Source: Diplolepis rosae
Lineage: Eukaryota > Arthropoda > Insecta > Hymenoptera > Diplolepididae
Length of the DNA stretch: 64,000 nucleotides
Assembly: GCA_030998225.1 (NCBI GenBank)
Contig: JAPYXD010000715.1
Location: forward strand, 2,852,001 to 2,916,000
Reading direction: 5' to 3'
Position numbers and translations under genes: made by a program. The notes beneath the pieces are model-generated. The model was not told where the DNA came from, did no database searches, and saw nothing but the letters and a program-made list of their open reading frames with translations. Positions 53,547 through 64,000 of this stretch are shown here, one piece after another. The stretch's first letter is position 1. Every line of letters starts with the position of its first letter.

Positions 53547-54149
53547 CTACAGGGGGTAAAATTTTCATTTTCCGCGCGAAACGGATATCTTCTAATGATC
53601 ATAACTTTTTTTCTACAAATGCGAATTGAATTTTCTATGAGTGATTTTTGAAGGGTTTTTCATTTCCTTACATCCTGTCAAATCTTTTTTTTAAGTTTTC
53701 TTATTTTTATATATATTTTTATATATATCTAAGCGAAACTTTCCCTCGCACGGTTGGACAGGTTAGCCGATCCAGCCGGAGCACCGACTGGCGCTGTTTC
53801 ATTCGAATTCGATCCATTCAAAGACAATTTTGATTTGATGCACAAACTTTCTAAAAATTAGGATTAGCATATGTAGATGCATCAAAAATTTTCCCATGTA
53901 GTGATAAACAAATTGGGGGGCAAAAGTGTTTTTTAAGATAGCGTTCACCAATAGCTAGTAATCACTAAATAACTAGTAACCAAAAATCAGACCCACCTTC
54001 CCTTCTATTTAATGTTACGTAATTTGTTCACGCTTCCTAGCTAGTTTTAAAATCTCGGAAAATTACTAGGACAGAGAAAACCACCGATAGAAAAAGAAGC
54101 ATATAACTACGTCACGCACAGCAAGGTACTGCGCATTGCGTGACGTCAT
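53547..54149. other. Intergenic DNA
   Basis: No gene recognised. TCGCACGGTTGGA at 53748 also occurs at 44230. Confidence 0.4.
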
Positions 54150-54560
54150 GTAAAAAATTTAATATAAAAAGGACACACTGCCAGGGCTAAAACTAGTCTT
54201 GTGAGCAGAATTAAAATGCGGCATCTTCGGAAGTGTTTGAAAAGATTCCCAGCGTAAAGTATGCGTATGGTTCAGTGCACCAGTTATTAAGACTTGAGGT
54301 TATTTTACCATTTGCCTTTGCTATATTTACAGATTTTATTGTTTGATACAATTGCATTGACATTGTTGTTTGAATTAACTTTAATTGTTTAACGAATACA
54401 ATTGGTTTGACTTTTGTTGTTGAATTAACTCCTATCATTCGAATGAATACAATTTGTTTAATTTAATAATTCATTGTGTCCTATACTGACTTATCCTCAT
54501 CCCTCAGCGAGGATCATCAGATCCTACCTAAAAACGAACAGGTACATCGGCCGGGAAACA
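54150..54560 (+). mobile_element. Possible LTR end with primer binding site
   Basis: A TATAAAAA box at 54163-54170 is followed about 380 bp later by AGGTACATCGGCCGGGAAAC (54549-54568), which matches the tRNA-Gly-complementary site (TGGTGCATCGGCCGGGAA) at 16 of 18 positions. This suggests the remains of a plus-strand gypsy LTR. No gag follows. LTR borders could not be set. Confidence 0.4.
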
Positions 54561-54568
54561 CAAGTCAG

Positions 54569-55149
54569 TTAAAAAGACAACACAAAGGTTAATAATAAAT
54601 TAGAACAAAATATATTGATTACAAATATTTGTGTAAACTAAAATTTCTGTAAAATAAATTTGTTGAAACACAAAGGGATATGATCTTGAGACTAAGCTGA
54701 GTGATTAAGTAACTTCTTTTATTTACAAAAGCATTCTAATTTGTTAAGTAAGTTTTAATTTAAGTGTAAAACAGACAAAAAATGCACACGAGATTATTGG
54801 TCCTTTTTAGATTCATTGAATGGTCACCACTGATTACGATCATTTGGTTGAGGCAAAGATGAAAGTGCATGCACTGTATTGTTTCTAACTGTTATTGTAT
54901 CTCTGTTAAGTAACAGAATATTCTTGATTACAATATATCATCTAAGAGTTTATACTTAAGTGTAACTTGTCCAATCTGAAAAAATGAATCGTGCAAAACT
55001 TGAATCTAGTCTGAACCATGTTATAAACAATTTTATTTAATGGTTCAAAAATAATTTATAATTTCAAATAATATTAGGTAAATAATTACAATTTACAAAA
55101 ATGGCTCATGCAGTTGGTGAAGAAATGCTATTGTTATAGTTTTAAGAAA
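54569..55149. other. AT-rich DNA
   Basis: No gene. If the PBS call is right, this is former retroelement leader. Confidence 0.35.
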
Positions 55150-55946
55150 TGTAGTGTATAAACATAATAAATGTACAGCAAATTGGGCGATTATTTATAT
55201 AAATATTTGATAGAATTATATCAAACAAACAAATAGAAATTTTATTTTTATTGTTATTAAAAATTCTTAAACCAATTAATTGAATAAATCAAATGAAAAT
55301 TAGAATTCACCAAACATATTCACCAATAATTTATTTAAAAATTACAAAATTAGTGAATTCACGACAGTTGCCGACTTTGTTACATTGTTGGTTGCAGTTA
55401 TTATGGTGGTTTCTACCAGTTGGTATTATCACTGGTCCTCTAACCTTGGAAGAAAACACTTTGATTTTTAATCACACAGACAATCAACTCGCGTAATCCT
55501 TGGTTTGTTAATCGGCACCAGTTACACTCTGAGTATTGCACTTGTTGATTACTACATCTACGTGGTAACTCCGTAGGGTTTACTTTTAGAAGGTGGCGAT
55601 GAGATGAAATTTCAGACTGTCTGGCATTCCCATGCATCTGTCTATATAGGCATATGGTGTTTCTTGGTATATCAATCCATCCAAGCTAAGCTTTAGAATG
55701 GAAGCTTGGGAGTTTCAGTTAGGTTGAGCAATTGTATAGAAATCTTAGTTGTCAGTATAGTGAATTGAAATCACATTCATGTGCGTAGTTGGTGTGTCAC
55801 ACCGATTTTATAAGTCAGTAACGGCAGTTGGGGTGTATCTTCTTCATAGTGTAAGTGTCGGTCATATTTTCTTAAGGTGTAGTATAGATGTGTGTCCAAT
55901 GCATCAGGTAGGTTTAATCGCAAAAGTCAATCACATTATTTGTAAA
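55150..55946 (-). mobile_element. Second copy of the LTR found at 12990-14620
   Basis: Colinear with the first copy (CCTTGGAAGAAAACACTTTGA, CAACTCGCGTAATCCTTGG, CTGGCATTCCCATGCATCTG, TTGGTGTGTCACACCGATTT) but without the nested mariner. On the minus strand it keeps a better TATA (CTATATAGACAG near 55645). The outer end is cut by a rosa mariner inserted at 55947. No adjoining gag or pol belongs to it. Confidence 0.65.
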
Positions 55947-56815
55947 GGGTTTTACCATAGGGACATAACAATTTCGCATCTTTAAATCAACTCACCCTTA
56001 AACTTTTTCAATGAAGTGTCAATGTCGAAACGTTAGTTAAAGTCAACATTTTCATCATGGTAAAATTCACGAACTAGCAACATTTGGAAATTATTAAAAA
56101 TTACTACCGAAATTCTTGTAGTGGTCGCAACTTTAAGAGCGCTTACTCCAATTTTCGGCCGTAATAATCGTCTCACCCGACAGGCTGTGCGTGCTATAGT
56201 GGATAAATTCGAGATAAAATTTACACTATTGGACGTTCCGGTGCCAAAAAGACGTCGTATTGCTCGAAGCGAAGAAATAATCGCAGCCGTAAGTGCATCG
56301 ATTCAAAATGAACAAATCAGTCGATTCCACGTCGTTCTCAAGAATCGGGCATCGCTCAAACGAAACTGTGGCGTATTTTGCAGAAAGATCTTGGCCTACA
56401 TGCTTTCAAGATTAAATTGACTCAAGAACTAAAGCCACTTGATCATTTGAAACGCCGAAACTTTTTCAATTGGGCTCTGGCAAAGCTTGAAGAAAATGAA
56501 GAATTTCATCGAAAAATCATTTTCAGCGATGAAGCTCATCTCTGGCTCAATGGCTTTGTTAATAAGCAAAATATACGTTATTGGTCAGCAACAAACCCAA
56601 CTGTGCTTTTTGAGACACCGTTGCATCCGCAAAAAGTGACTGTTGGTGCGGTTTTCATACCAGAGGTGTGATTGGACCGTATTTTTTCGTGGATGAAAAC
56701 GACCGTCATGTTACCGTCAATGGAGAGCGCTATCGTGCTATGTTGGAAGATTATTTGTGGCCAGAATTGGATGAATTTGACATCCACGATATATAGTTTC
56801 AACATGGAGGTTGTA
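55947..56815 (+). pseudogene. Rosa-type mariner, 3'-truncated and frameshifted
   Basis: Starts at the terminal repeat GGGTTTTACCATAGGGACAT next to TA. The leader and coding region follow the intact gene at 37103-38218: MVKFTN then a stop, TLRALTPIFGRNN, VPKRRRIARSEEI, then after frameshifts KDLGLHAFKIKLTQELKPL, IIFSDEAHLWLNGF (first Asp kept) and HVTVNGERYRAML. It ends at DEFDIHDI, just before the second catalytic Asp block, where GC-rich DNA begins. Confidence 0.88.
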
Positions 56816-57489
56816 GTGGCCCGATGAATCGGTGAACAAATGCAGGAGGCTCTAGAGACGGGCATGTTCCCATTTCGTGAAGGGTGCCCTATAAACGGGT
56901 CTATCCCAGGTTGAAAGCAAGGTACTCTATGAACGCATCTATCCCCATGCATGATGAAGGATGTATGCCCCAGGCAGCGGCGCTGAGAATGAGTCCGCGA
57001 GTGCCTGTGAGGAATGAGTGAACTATATGAATGTCAACGCCGCATGACTGTGATATGTGTCCTTCGAATGTAAGAGAAGAACCTATAGACAGGCTCTCTC
57101 TTGAATGAGGCTAAAAGCGAATTGGTGTATAGAATCTCCCAAGGGACACTGCAAAGTCTCCGCAGTCTGTGACCAAGACCAGTCCAAACGATTGTTTCGT
57201 ATGGCATCCCACTGGGAGTGCTTCGTCGCCGAGTGGTGTCTTCCTCGGCCCATGAGGAGGCGATGCTGATGTGAGACTAGCTCTGCCGAGGTGGTGTGCC
57301 ATGCGGGATCAGGAGCCAGCCCCTTCGGAAACTTGATCAGGTAGTCCGTATTGAACACAGGTGTCGGAGCCTGTGTTGCTTCAAGCGAGTCCGGCCTGTC
57401 CATGTATTCCGGGACCGGCTAAGCGGAGGTTAGGCCTCAAGGAACTGGGGCAGGACTTCGGTGCGAGGGTACACCGGTTCTCAACTATT
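56816..57489. other. GC-rich DNA, possibly LINE 5' UTR
   Basis: Non-coding GC-rich sequence leading into the plus-strand R1 ORF1 fragment, so it may be 5' UTR of that LINE or a related one. I see no clear match to 50247-51240. Confidence 0.35.
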
Positions 57490-57885
57490 TCGACCCGCTT
57501 CTCTACGCACGATGCGCTGGCAAAAAAATTCATGGATTTGAACGATAAAACCATGGGGAAAGAGGACTTGGGTCTCGAAGAGGTCCCTTGAAGTTAGGGA
57601 CCTCGACGAGACCGTCACAAGAGAAGAGGCAGGCTGTGCAAGCGCTTCGGCAGGGTGCAGACAGCGGTGGTCCGTTTTACTGAGGCGGACGTCTGGAGCT
57701 TGCTCGGGCTAGGTAGGCTAAGGGTAGGGTGGGGTGGGTGATCTGCCGCATCAAAGAGCATGTCAAGGTTGCCCGGTGCTTCAGGTACCAGGGATATGGC
57801 CGTGTGCCGCGCGGATGCGCGCTTCCAGGCAGAAAGGATGCCTGCTGAAGGTGTGCGGGTGCGTCGCACGTGGCCAAGGAGTTAT
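57490..57885 (+). pseudogene. R1-clade LINE ORF1 fragment
   Basis: Plus-strand counterpart of the ORF1 at 48971-49750, broken by frameshifts and a deletion: LEVRDLDETVTREE, then CKRFGRVQTAVVRFTEADVW and SLLGLGRLRVxWVICRIKEH, then RCFRYQGYGRVPRGC-like knuckle remains (first knuckle Cys to Tyr) and GRKDAC. Similarity ends near VAKE. Confidence 0.75.
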
Positions 57886-58162
57886 GGCGTACTTTGGTTT
57901 GCAACAGCAGATCATTCGACAATGACCTCTTGTTCATATTATGTCTCGTTCATCAGAAATAAGAATGAAAAAACAAATTTGACGTCCTATCATTTTTTCC
58001 CGCCATATGTTGATCACTGCGAAACCTGCAATTTTTTTTTAATTGGTGCTATCTCCGGTCAGAAAAATTAAAATAATACATGTAAATAGTGAAATGGAAA
58101 GCAGAAAAGTGGCTCTTTTTGATGGTTTTCTCATATTTAATAAATAAAAAAAATTCGCGAAG
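57886..58162. other. Intergenic DNA
   Basis: No feature recognised. Confidence 0.4.
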
Positions 58163-59510
58163 TTATTGATGCTCAAATATAGCGAAAAACCGTGTTTTTC
58201 GCATTTTTAAGTTAGGATTACTCGAAAACCCGACGTGATGGATTCTATTATCGATCAGTTCATTCACTTGACGTGAAATTTCTTCTTCATATACTGGAGG
58301 GAATCTATATTGTTCTGAAAATATAGGTTGATCATCTGTTGTTAGAATGTTATGTTGTAAAACAGTTGTTAATCCTGAAGGTTCTCCTTGTATGTGAAAT
58401 CGTTCTGCATATTTTTTAATAAAATTTTCATTATCTTGTTTTTCTTCAGTATTTAAATGATCCAATCTTAATAATTCTTTAATGGAATTTTCCCCATTTT
58501 TATCTGAAATGTTTAATAATTGATCGCAGTCATTTACTTTTGGAATCTGATCAATAAAATCATTGAAAATTTTTTGTGAACAATTTTCTTTTCTGTCTTT
58601 TAAATTTGTTTTTGTCTCAGTTTGCTTTCCTTTATGTATTGATACCTCTTCAAAATCGATCAATTCAACAGTTGGTATAGTTAACTTTTGAGGTTGTGTA
58701 TTTGTATTAAATATTTTCATATATGCTTTATTCTTGTTATTAGAAACGATTGCATTTTCTAAATAAACTCCATTGCATAGATTGTAATTGTGGAATAAAT
58801 CTTGTTTTTTGTTCACTGTTTTTTATTCTTGCATAAAAATCTGAAATTGTTCTTGCTGGTACCAATATAGTTTCTTGAATTTCAAGGGGATAAACTTCAT
58901 TATTTATTTCAAGTTGTTTTTCTGCATAATTAACTTTTGCGTTATTGTTTCTAAAAAATTCTGTACCTAATATACCATTATGATCGTTATCTGGCGAATT
59001 GTAAATACAAGGTGTGCATTTATACCTGTTAGTTTTATGCGTTCAAATTTATTTGTGTCCAAACGGGCGGAAAAAGTCGCATTGCATGCTTGTGCGTAGA
59101 GCGGCATGCAGTCAATTGTGCCATGGCGTCAAAATCGGGCGAAATGTTCATACCACCCGCTTCAAAGGGCGATAATGTTCATACCGCCCGCTTCAACGGG
59201 CAAAATGTTCATACCGCACGAAACTTGACTGCCCGCGGCTAACTACGGACTCGCACGCAACGCGACTTTTTCCACCAATTTGGACACAAAACGTCGTGTG
59301 TACCTCGAGCGACATGGTAGCGATGTGACTCGTGTGAATACCGCCCTTGCTACGCTCGGGCGGGTACACTTCGCACTCGTCACAATCGCCACCATGCCGC
59401 CCTTGGTACACAATTTACTATTATTTTTACGTTTGTTTTGACTCCTTGTTGTTTAATTTAATTTGATCCGGCTCCTGTGTCTATCATCATGTGTATAGGG
59501 TTTTTTAATC
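58163..59510 (-). pseudogene. Second gypsy element: protease and RT N-terminus
   Basis: On the minus strand the protease loop MIDTGAGS lies at about 59470-59492. After the MITE insertion the frame resumes with FERIKLTGIN and later reads LCNGVYLENAIVSNNKNKAY, LKELLRLDHLNTEEK-type linker and IFSEQYRFPPVYEEEISRQV, aligning with the element at 7.3-12.2 kb. It ends after VNELIDNRI at about 58240, where sequence unlike any RT follows. Palm, RNase H and integrase are all missing. Confidence 0.8.
59050..59418. mobile_element. GC-rich MITE-like insert of two adjacent hairpins in the protease
   Basis: TTGTGTCCAAACGGGCGGAA at 59053 is mirrored by CCACCAATTTGGACACAAAA at 59270-59290. The arms extend about 50 bp (AAAAAGTCGCxTTGCxTGC). 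Between them CGGGCAAAATGTTCATACCG-type units repeat three times at about 33-bp spacing. A second inverted pair (GTGTGTACCTCGAGCGACAT, and complement of GGGCGGCATGGTGGCGA) fills 59292-59418. The insert interrupts the protease frame. Confidence 0.65.
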
Positions 59511-59599
59511 CTTCAGCTGATAAAGATATATGAGGAATTGTATTACATGTAAGTAAATTGACTTTTTCAGTTTTATTCTCAATCAAATTAGGTGCATTT

Positions 59600-61279
59600 A
59601 ATTGTTCATTTAAGCCCTCCTTTGTGCACCCGTTCCGGGAAGGGCATTGGAGTTTTCCTGTTGATTAAATTCTTATTGTTGTTTTTGTGGTAATTGTCGA
59701 TCCATATTTATTTGTTTGTAACAGTTCCTAGATGTATGTCCTGGTGTATAACATAGATAACAAATAACTTCAAAATTTTGACCTGGATCTGGATTCTGAT
59801 TGAAATTTGGAATTTTATTTTTATTTTGATTGTAATTCACATTATATGTTAATTTTATCTTCGATTGAAATAAGGATTTTGATTGAAATTCCTGCTTTGA
59901 TTGTAATTTTGACCTGAATTGAAATTTTGGCCTTGATTATTTTGGTTATAATCACGGTACATATTCTGATTATTCCGATTGAAGTTTGGGTTTTGGTTGG
60001 ATTTTGGGAAGAATTAGGGTTGGATGGGAAACTTTTTATATCTCTGTAACCGTTTCCATTCCTTTGTTAATTTAAGCTTTGCACCCGGTATCTCTGTGAG
60101 GGTCTCCATTGAGTTTCCCGACCTTGCCTATTTTCCACCTATTGATTATTTTGTCCATTTAAGTTTCTGGCTGTTAAATTTATTTCTTCTCGTATTTCTC
60201 TTTTTACTATTTCGTCAAATTTGTGGGCTCTTCCTATTCGTATTCCTAATTTTGGTTCTAAACCTCAGAGAGAATAATCGATCGCGTCTCTTTCCAGATT
60301 TCTTTCAAATTTAGCAGCTTATATACCATTATTATTTTGTTTATGACATTCGAGGATTTCTGCTGCAATTTCTTGTATGCGTGTTGCATAGGATAAAACA
60401 CTTTCATTTTACCACATATATATTCTACCTAAATCTCCTTGTAGTTGATATACAGTTTTTGATGGGGAAAAAATTGTTTTTAGCTTCGAAATAAAGTCTT
60501 CTAAATTATTATAATAATTTCCTATAATGCATCTTCTTGCTTCTCCTGTAAGTTTGCTTCTTAATAATTTTACCTAATTTCCTTCTGCATTTGGGACCAT
60601 TTCCTTGGCTTCCTTGCAAGCTTCGATAAATATAGTTAAGGGTACTTTACTTGATCGATCAAAATATGGAACAATCTCTAAAACATCTCGTAGAGATACT
60701 TGTTGGTTTGTTGGTAAATTCATTAATTCGGTAGGCTGTATTGGTAAATTATAATTTGATTTATTTTATTTGGTAAATCTTCTTGGACTTTCTTGGATTC
60801 TAAATTTGGATTATTTAATATTGCTGTTTGATTAAAAGATTCCGGAGTCCTATTTAATTGCGATGAAGTTACAAATGGATTTATTGCTTCGTATATTCCT
60901 TGAGGCGGGGTAAAAATTTGATTGTTTGAAATATCACCAGATTGATCTGGGCATAAAGTTCTATCATACAAGATAAAATGTTATGCTATTATTTGGTTTA
61001 ATAAAAGTTTTTAATTTATCAAAGAATGGACTCTGGGTTTGTTGTTTCAATAATTAATTTATTTGGAGTACTGATTTCGGCTTTAAGAATAGTTCCAACA
61101 CTGATATCAAGAAGATCAGTTTGATCTAAAGCACTCGACGTTTCTAAATATTGCGAAAATTTATCGGTATTTTCTGGGGTTTTCTGTTTTGGCTCAAGTG
61201 GACCTTGCGAAGTTTCTTCAATTTCATTTCCCTCCTTCGAGCGACTGGTTATGCTATTAAGGGTTATATCTTCTAGCAA
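59600..61279 (-). pseudogene. Second gypsy element: gag
   Basis: ATG 61277-61279 opens MLEDITLNSITSRSKEGNEI, an acidic/polar N-terminus similar in style to the first element's. A stop after 86 codons and several more follow. Near 60650 comes LRDVLEIVPYFD-like capsid sequence, then a long Asn/Gln-rich region (FNQNPNFNRNNQN type, 59820-60010) and one CCHC knuckle CYLCYTPGHTSRNC at about 59720-59762. Non-functional. Confidence 0.75.
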
Positions 61280-61780
61280 ATTTCAGTTCCAGGAATTTGA
61301 ATGAACGAAAATAAATCTTATTTCAATATCATATTTTTGTGTAAGTTTCTAGGAAAAATTGCGATAGTCGAAAATCAGAATTTTTCAATACAAAATTAAT
61401 TAGACCTGACTCAAGCACAACTTCCTGCTTAATTCGTGTAATTACAAAATTCTCATAATCGCCCAAAAGTTGGAAGTGTCAGTTTTTTGTCAAAAGAGAA
61501 AAAATAAAAGTTAAAAAGAGTAAAATGCAAGCACTTCGAATTTTGCCTTACCCAAGTGATGGTGACCATTCAACAAATCCAAAAAGAACTTCTACTCTCG
61601 TGTGCTTTATTTTTTTACCTGTCTATAACTTGAATTTAATCCTAGTTAACAAGTGTTGAATTTTTTGTAGTACCAGATGAGAAAAGGATGATTCAAGCAC
61701 AAGCCCTGAATTTTGATTTTAATGTTTAACACTTAACACCTTTTTTTCACCTCAAATATAAGCCATATTTTGTATATAAG
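61280..61780. other. 5' leader of the second gypsy element
   Basis: Non-coding AT-rich leader between gag and the primer binding site. It is interrupted by the two MITEs to the right. Confidence 0.5.
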
Positions 61781-62503
61781 CAGGGTGAGGCACATAAAGT
61801 GTTACAGAGCAATAGCACTCAAACTATTGATCATATCCAAAAATGTTTCAGACAAAAGTTTCAGTGTTCGAGAAGGCCGTCATACTGGACCACCCTCTCT
61901 TCTTAACGGTGAAGGCGCTGAAGCTACGTCAAGGTCAACTCCACTTTTTAAAATGGAACCATGCACTTTTTTTCGATGACACTATTACCGTTTTTAAGAC
62001 GAATTCAGCGACCTACAACACAAGATCATTCTACGCACGCAAAGTATGAAAATAGTCGAAAAATCGAAACATCGGAATAATCACTTTCAAAGGATCCACT
62101 AATTTTGGTTTGGGTTCTACCCACAAATAATGCTCGAAGTGATGGCCCCTGGCGTGTCAACAATACCATATCGATGTGTGTTATCATGGGTATCGTAAAA
62201 AATAAAAATAAATGAAAATGATTTTTCGACTATTTTCATATTTTGCGTAACTAGAATGACCATGTGTTGTAGGTCGCTAAATTCGCCTTAAAATCGGCAA
62301 TAATGTCAACGAAAAAAAATGCATGGTTCCATTTTAAAAAGTGGAGCTGACCTTGACGTAGCTTCAGCGCCTCCACCGTTAAAAAAAGAGGGTGGTCCAG
62401 TATGATGGCCTTCTCGAACACTGAAACTTTTGTCTGGAATATTTTTGGATATGATCAATAGTTGAGTGCTATCGCTCTGTAACGCTTTATGTGCCTCAAC
62501 CTG
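61781..62503. mobile_element. MITE with about 260-bp inverted repeats (CAGGGTGAGGCACATAAAG)
   Basis: CAGGGTGAGGCACATAAAGT at the left and CTTTATGTGCCTCAACCTG at the right are inverted partners. The arms remain similar for about 260 bp, including CTTCAGCGCC, AAGTGGAGCTGACCTTGACG and TTGTAGGTCGCTAAATTCG. TATATA borders suggest a TA target. No transposase is found in the 180-bp centre. Confidence 0.8.
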
Positions 62504-62512
62504 TATATATAT

Positions 62513-62609
62513 GAGGCATTCCATATTAGATTGACAGTCGAAGTCGCAGATTTGAACGACATAATTTTTTTTCTGCGACATCGACTGTCAATCTAATATG
62601 GAATGACCC
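62513..62609. mobile_element. 97-bp hairpin MITE (GGGTCATTCCAT type)
   Basis: CATTCCATATTAGATTGACA-GTCGA-GTCGCAGA and its complement flank a 20-base loop, giving near-perfect 38-bp arms within TATATAT. The end GGGTCATTCCAT recalls the GGGTCATTTCAT termini at 16.1-18.5 kb. It sits directly next to the preceding MITE. Confidence 0.8.
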
Positions 62610-62780
62610 ATATATAATATTCGTATCTAATTAAAGAAGGAATTTCTACACATAATTATAATCTCTCTCTTCTTTACACAATATCTACTTTAAAAAAAAT
62701 TTTCACTCAAAAGTTAATTATTCATTTTTTTAAATTGATCAATTAATTTATTAAATCTTTTTTCTGTTGTTAGCTTTTTT
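62610..62780. other. AT-rich leader segment
   Basis: Nothing beyond AT-rich retroelement leader. Confidence 0.4.
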
Positions 62781-62802
62781 GTTTCCCGGGTCGATGCACC
62801 AA
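62781..62802 (-). promoter_or_regulatory. Primer binding site, tRNA-Gly type
   Basis: The minus strand reads TTGGTGCATCGACCCGGGAA, complementary (with one or two differences) to the 3' end of a glycine tRNA (CGATGCACCA). It lies 16 bp inside the LTR border at 62819. Confidence 0.65.
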
Positions 62803-62818
62803 AAATAATAAAAGGGTA

Positions 62819-64000
62819 TGTAACGTCCTGATTACTCACCCTTTATTCTTATATTTATTTCTCCTCGTTTTTGATCGGAGAAGAGACCTAAAAGATTTCT
62901 CAACCGAAACAGGGACGAGGATAGGTAACAAATAAAGTTTACCAAAATTCACAATTATTAACAACATTTATTCTGACAATTTATACCAGAGAAACATAGC
63001 GAGAGAGAACAAGTTGTTGAAATTTCCTTCTGGGGAGGATGTCATTAAATGTAGACTTACAGATTATTTGGAATACCGCCGTGCAGGTGTAGAATCCAAA
63101 CTGGAGGGTTAAAGTTCTTTAGAATACTCAAAGTGGAGTCCTTTAAAATTCAAACCGGAAGCCTTTCATTCTGAACTGGAGCCTTTTTATATGAAAACTG
63201 GAAACTGGAGGAAACACTGATAATCCAAACTTCTGAACAATTGTACTTCAAATTCTTAAATTGTCTTCACGATTTTCACTCTCTAGAGCAGAGTATCGGC
63301 CCAGATGGAAGTTGGCAGGTTCTTGTCGGGCAGAGTAACGGCACGAATAGAGGTACACCCCGGTTCAGATGGTCTTGTAAGGGTAGCTACGGTGAAAACT
63401 GCTTTGGCTGTGTTAAAACGACATATTGCTCGTCTTTGTCCGTTGTCGGCCTCAGAGGACTTAAAAAAGACTAGGTGAAAGGTGACATGTGTGTGTTGTG
63501 GACGGATAATTTGCATGCGATGTTCGTCTTGCGGACGAAGGCAGGCAGAATGTTCGCGTGCTATACGTTCTGGCGAAGGGAATGCGCGAAGTATTGTGTA
63601 CTTTGATTCTCGCACCTCTTGATAACTTCTTTAATTATGGCGTGCGACTAAAGAGAGCGCTTGCGACGCCCCTTCAGTGACAGCCTCAGATTGATCAGTG
63701 CGCGCGACAGAGGCACATCTCTTCCGGCATCGACCGAGAGCATCGGTCTATAGCGTAGCCTCGACTCGGGTGTAGTACTTTGTTTTTGTCTATCATTAAT
63801 CTTGTCACTTTCGGTTATATTCGTTTCTCTGATTGTCTGTGATATTACGCGCGGACGATTCTTCAATATATCAGGTAAGAGATCTCTCGAACTAGAGTCT
63901 AATGATTTATTTTGGATCGCCACTGCCTCAATTTGGTTTGCATTGGTATTTCACTAATATTTCTTCAATGCTGGCCGGGCACTTGGCTCGTGGTTGAGCT
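62819..64000 (-). mobile_element. 5' LTR of the second gypsy element, cut by the window end
   Basis: The inner border TGTAACGTCCTG at 62819, and bases to about 63010 (CTCCTCGTTTTTGATCGGAG, CGAAACAGGGACGAGG), are the reverse complement of the 3' end of the solo LTR at 2486-3797, diverged by about 20%. Beyond 63020 only the style (short GGAG/CTGGAG repeats) is shared. With the same length the LTR would end about 130 bp past the window. Confidence 0.6.

Noticed and set aside
60024..60314. 96-codon hydrophobic plus-strand frame that could look like a membrane protein
   Set aside because: Antisense to the Asn/Gln-rich gag region; the Leu/Phe richness is the complement of Asn/Lys codons.

Overview
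The window looks like nuclear DNA of an insect, possibly a hymenopteran (inference only). It is AT-rich and eukaryotic. I find no operons, ribosome binding sites or bacterial genes. Almost everything recognisable is a transposable element or its remains, and most coding stretches carry stops, frameshifts or internal deletions. The only recognisable host gene is two adjacent exons of a dynein regulatory complex protein 8 (EFCAB2/DRC8) orthologue on the minus strand at 45983-46368. A second possible gene is the open 5' end of a ZNF862-like/hAT-type protein on the minus strand at 1-965.

Layout. 1-5.1 kb: ZNF862-like fragment, a 211-bp TCACTGA-rich insertion with a 16-bp target duplication, a solo LTR (2486-3797, TSD AAAG) and a MITE. 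5.5-7.3 kb: GC-rich debris and an 846-bp foldback element made of GACGT-type repeats. 7.3-14.6 kb: a decayed minus-strand Ty3/gypsy element with deletions in integrase and reverse transcriptase, and a mariner deletion derivative nested in its LTR. 16.1-18.6 kb: a long palindromic DNA element carrying three copies of a tRNA-derived sequence. 18.7-19.9 kb: a mariner end and a Penelope-like GIY-YIG remnant. 23.2-28.9 kb: five tandem units of about 1.13 kb, each bounded by TTAA with 12-bp inverted termini, each with an 85-codon reading frame of unknown family and a polyadenylation signal. 29-40 kb: LTR-like DNA, two long-TIR elements, a mariner pseudogene, an intact rosa-type (DD41D) mariner transposase gene (37103-38218), and LINE and mariner fragments. 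40.8-47.8 kb: a second TCACTGA repeat, a 2-kb-spaced inverted repeat, a mariner pseudogene and the DRC8 exons. 48-51.2 kb: a minus-strand R1-clade LINE with 5' UTR, ORF1 and endonuclease, but no reverse transcriptase. 52.3-58 kb: a hairpin MITE, an arthropod repeat-protein pseudogene, LTR fragments, a broken rosa mariner and a second R1 ORF1 fragment. 58.2-64 kb: a second minus-strand gypsy element with MITE insertions, a tRNA-Gly-type primer binding site and an LTR running off the window.

The genes do not form a pathway. The relationships are genealogical: elements nest in one another, the two gypsy elements share their priming-site architecture, and the TCACTGA, SINE, R1, rosa-mariner and long-TIR families each occur at least twice. 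The most unusual object is the TTAA-bounded tandem array. All comparisons were made by eye; no alignment or database search was run.
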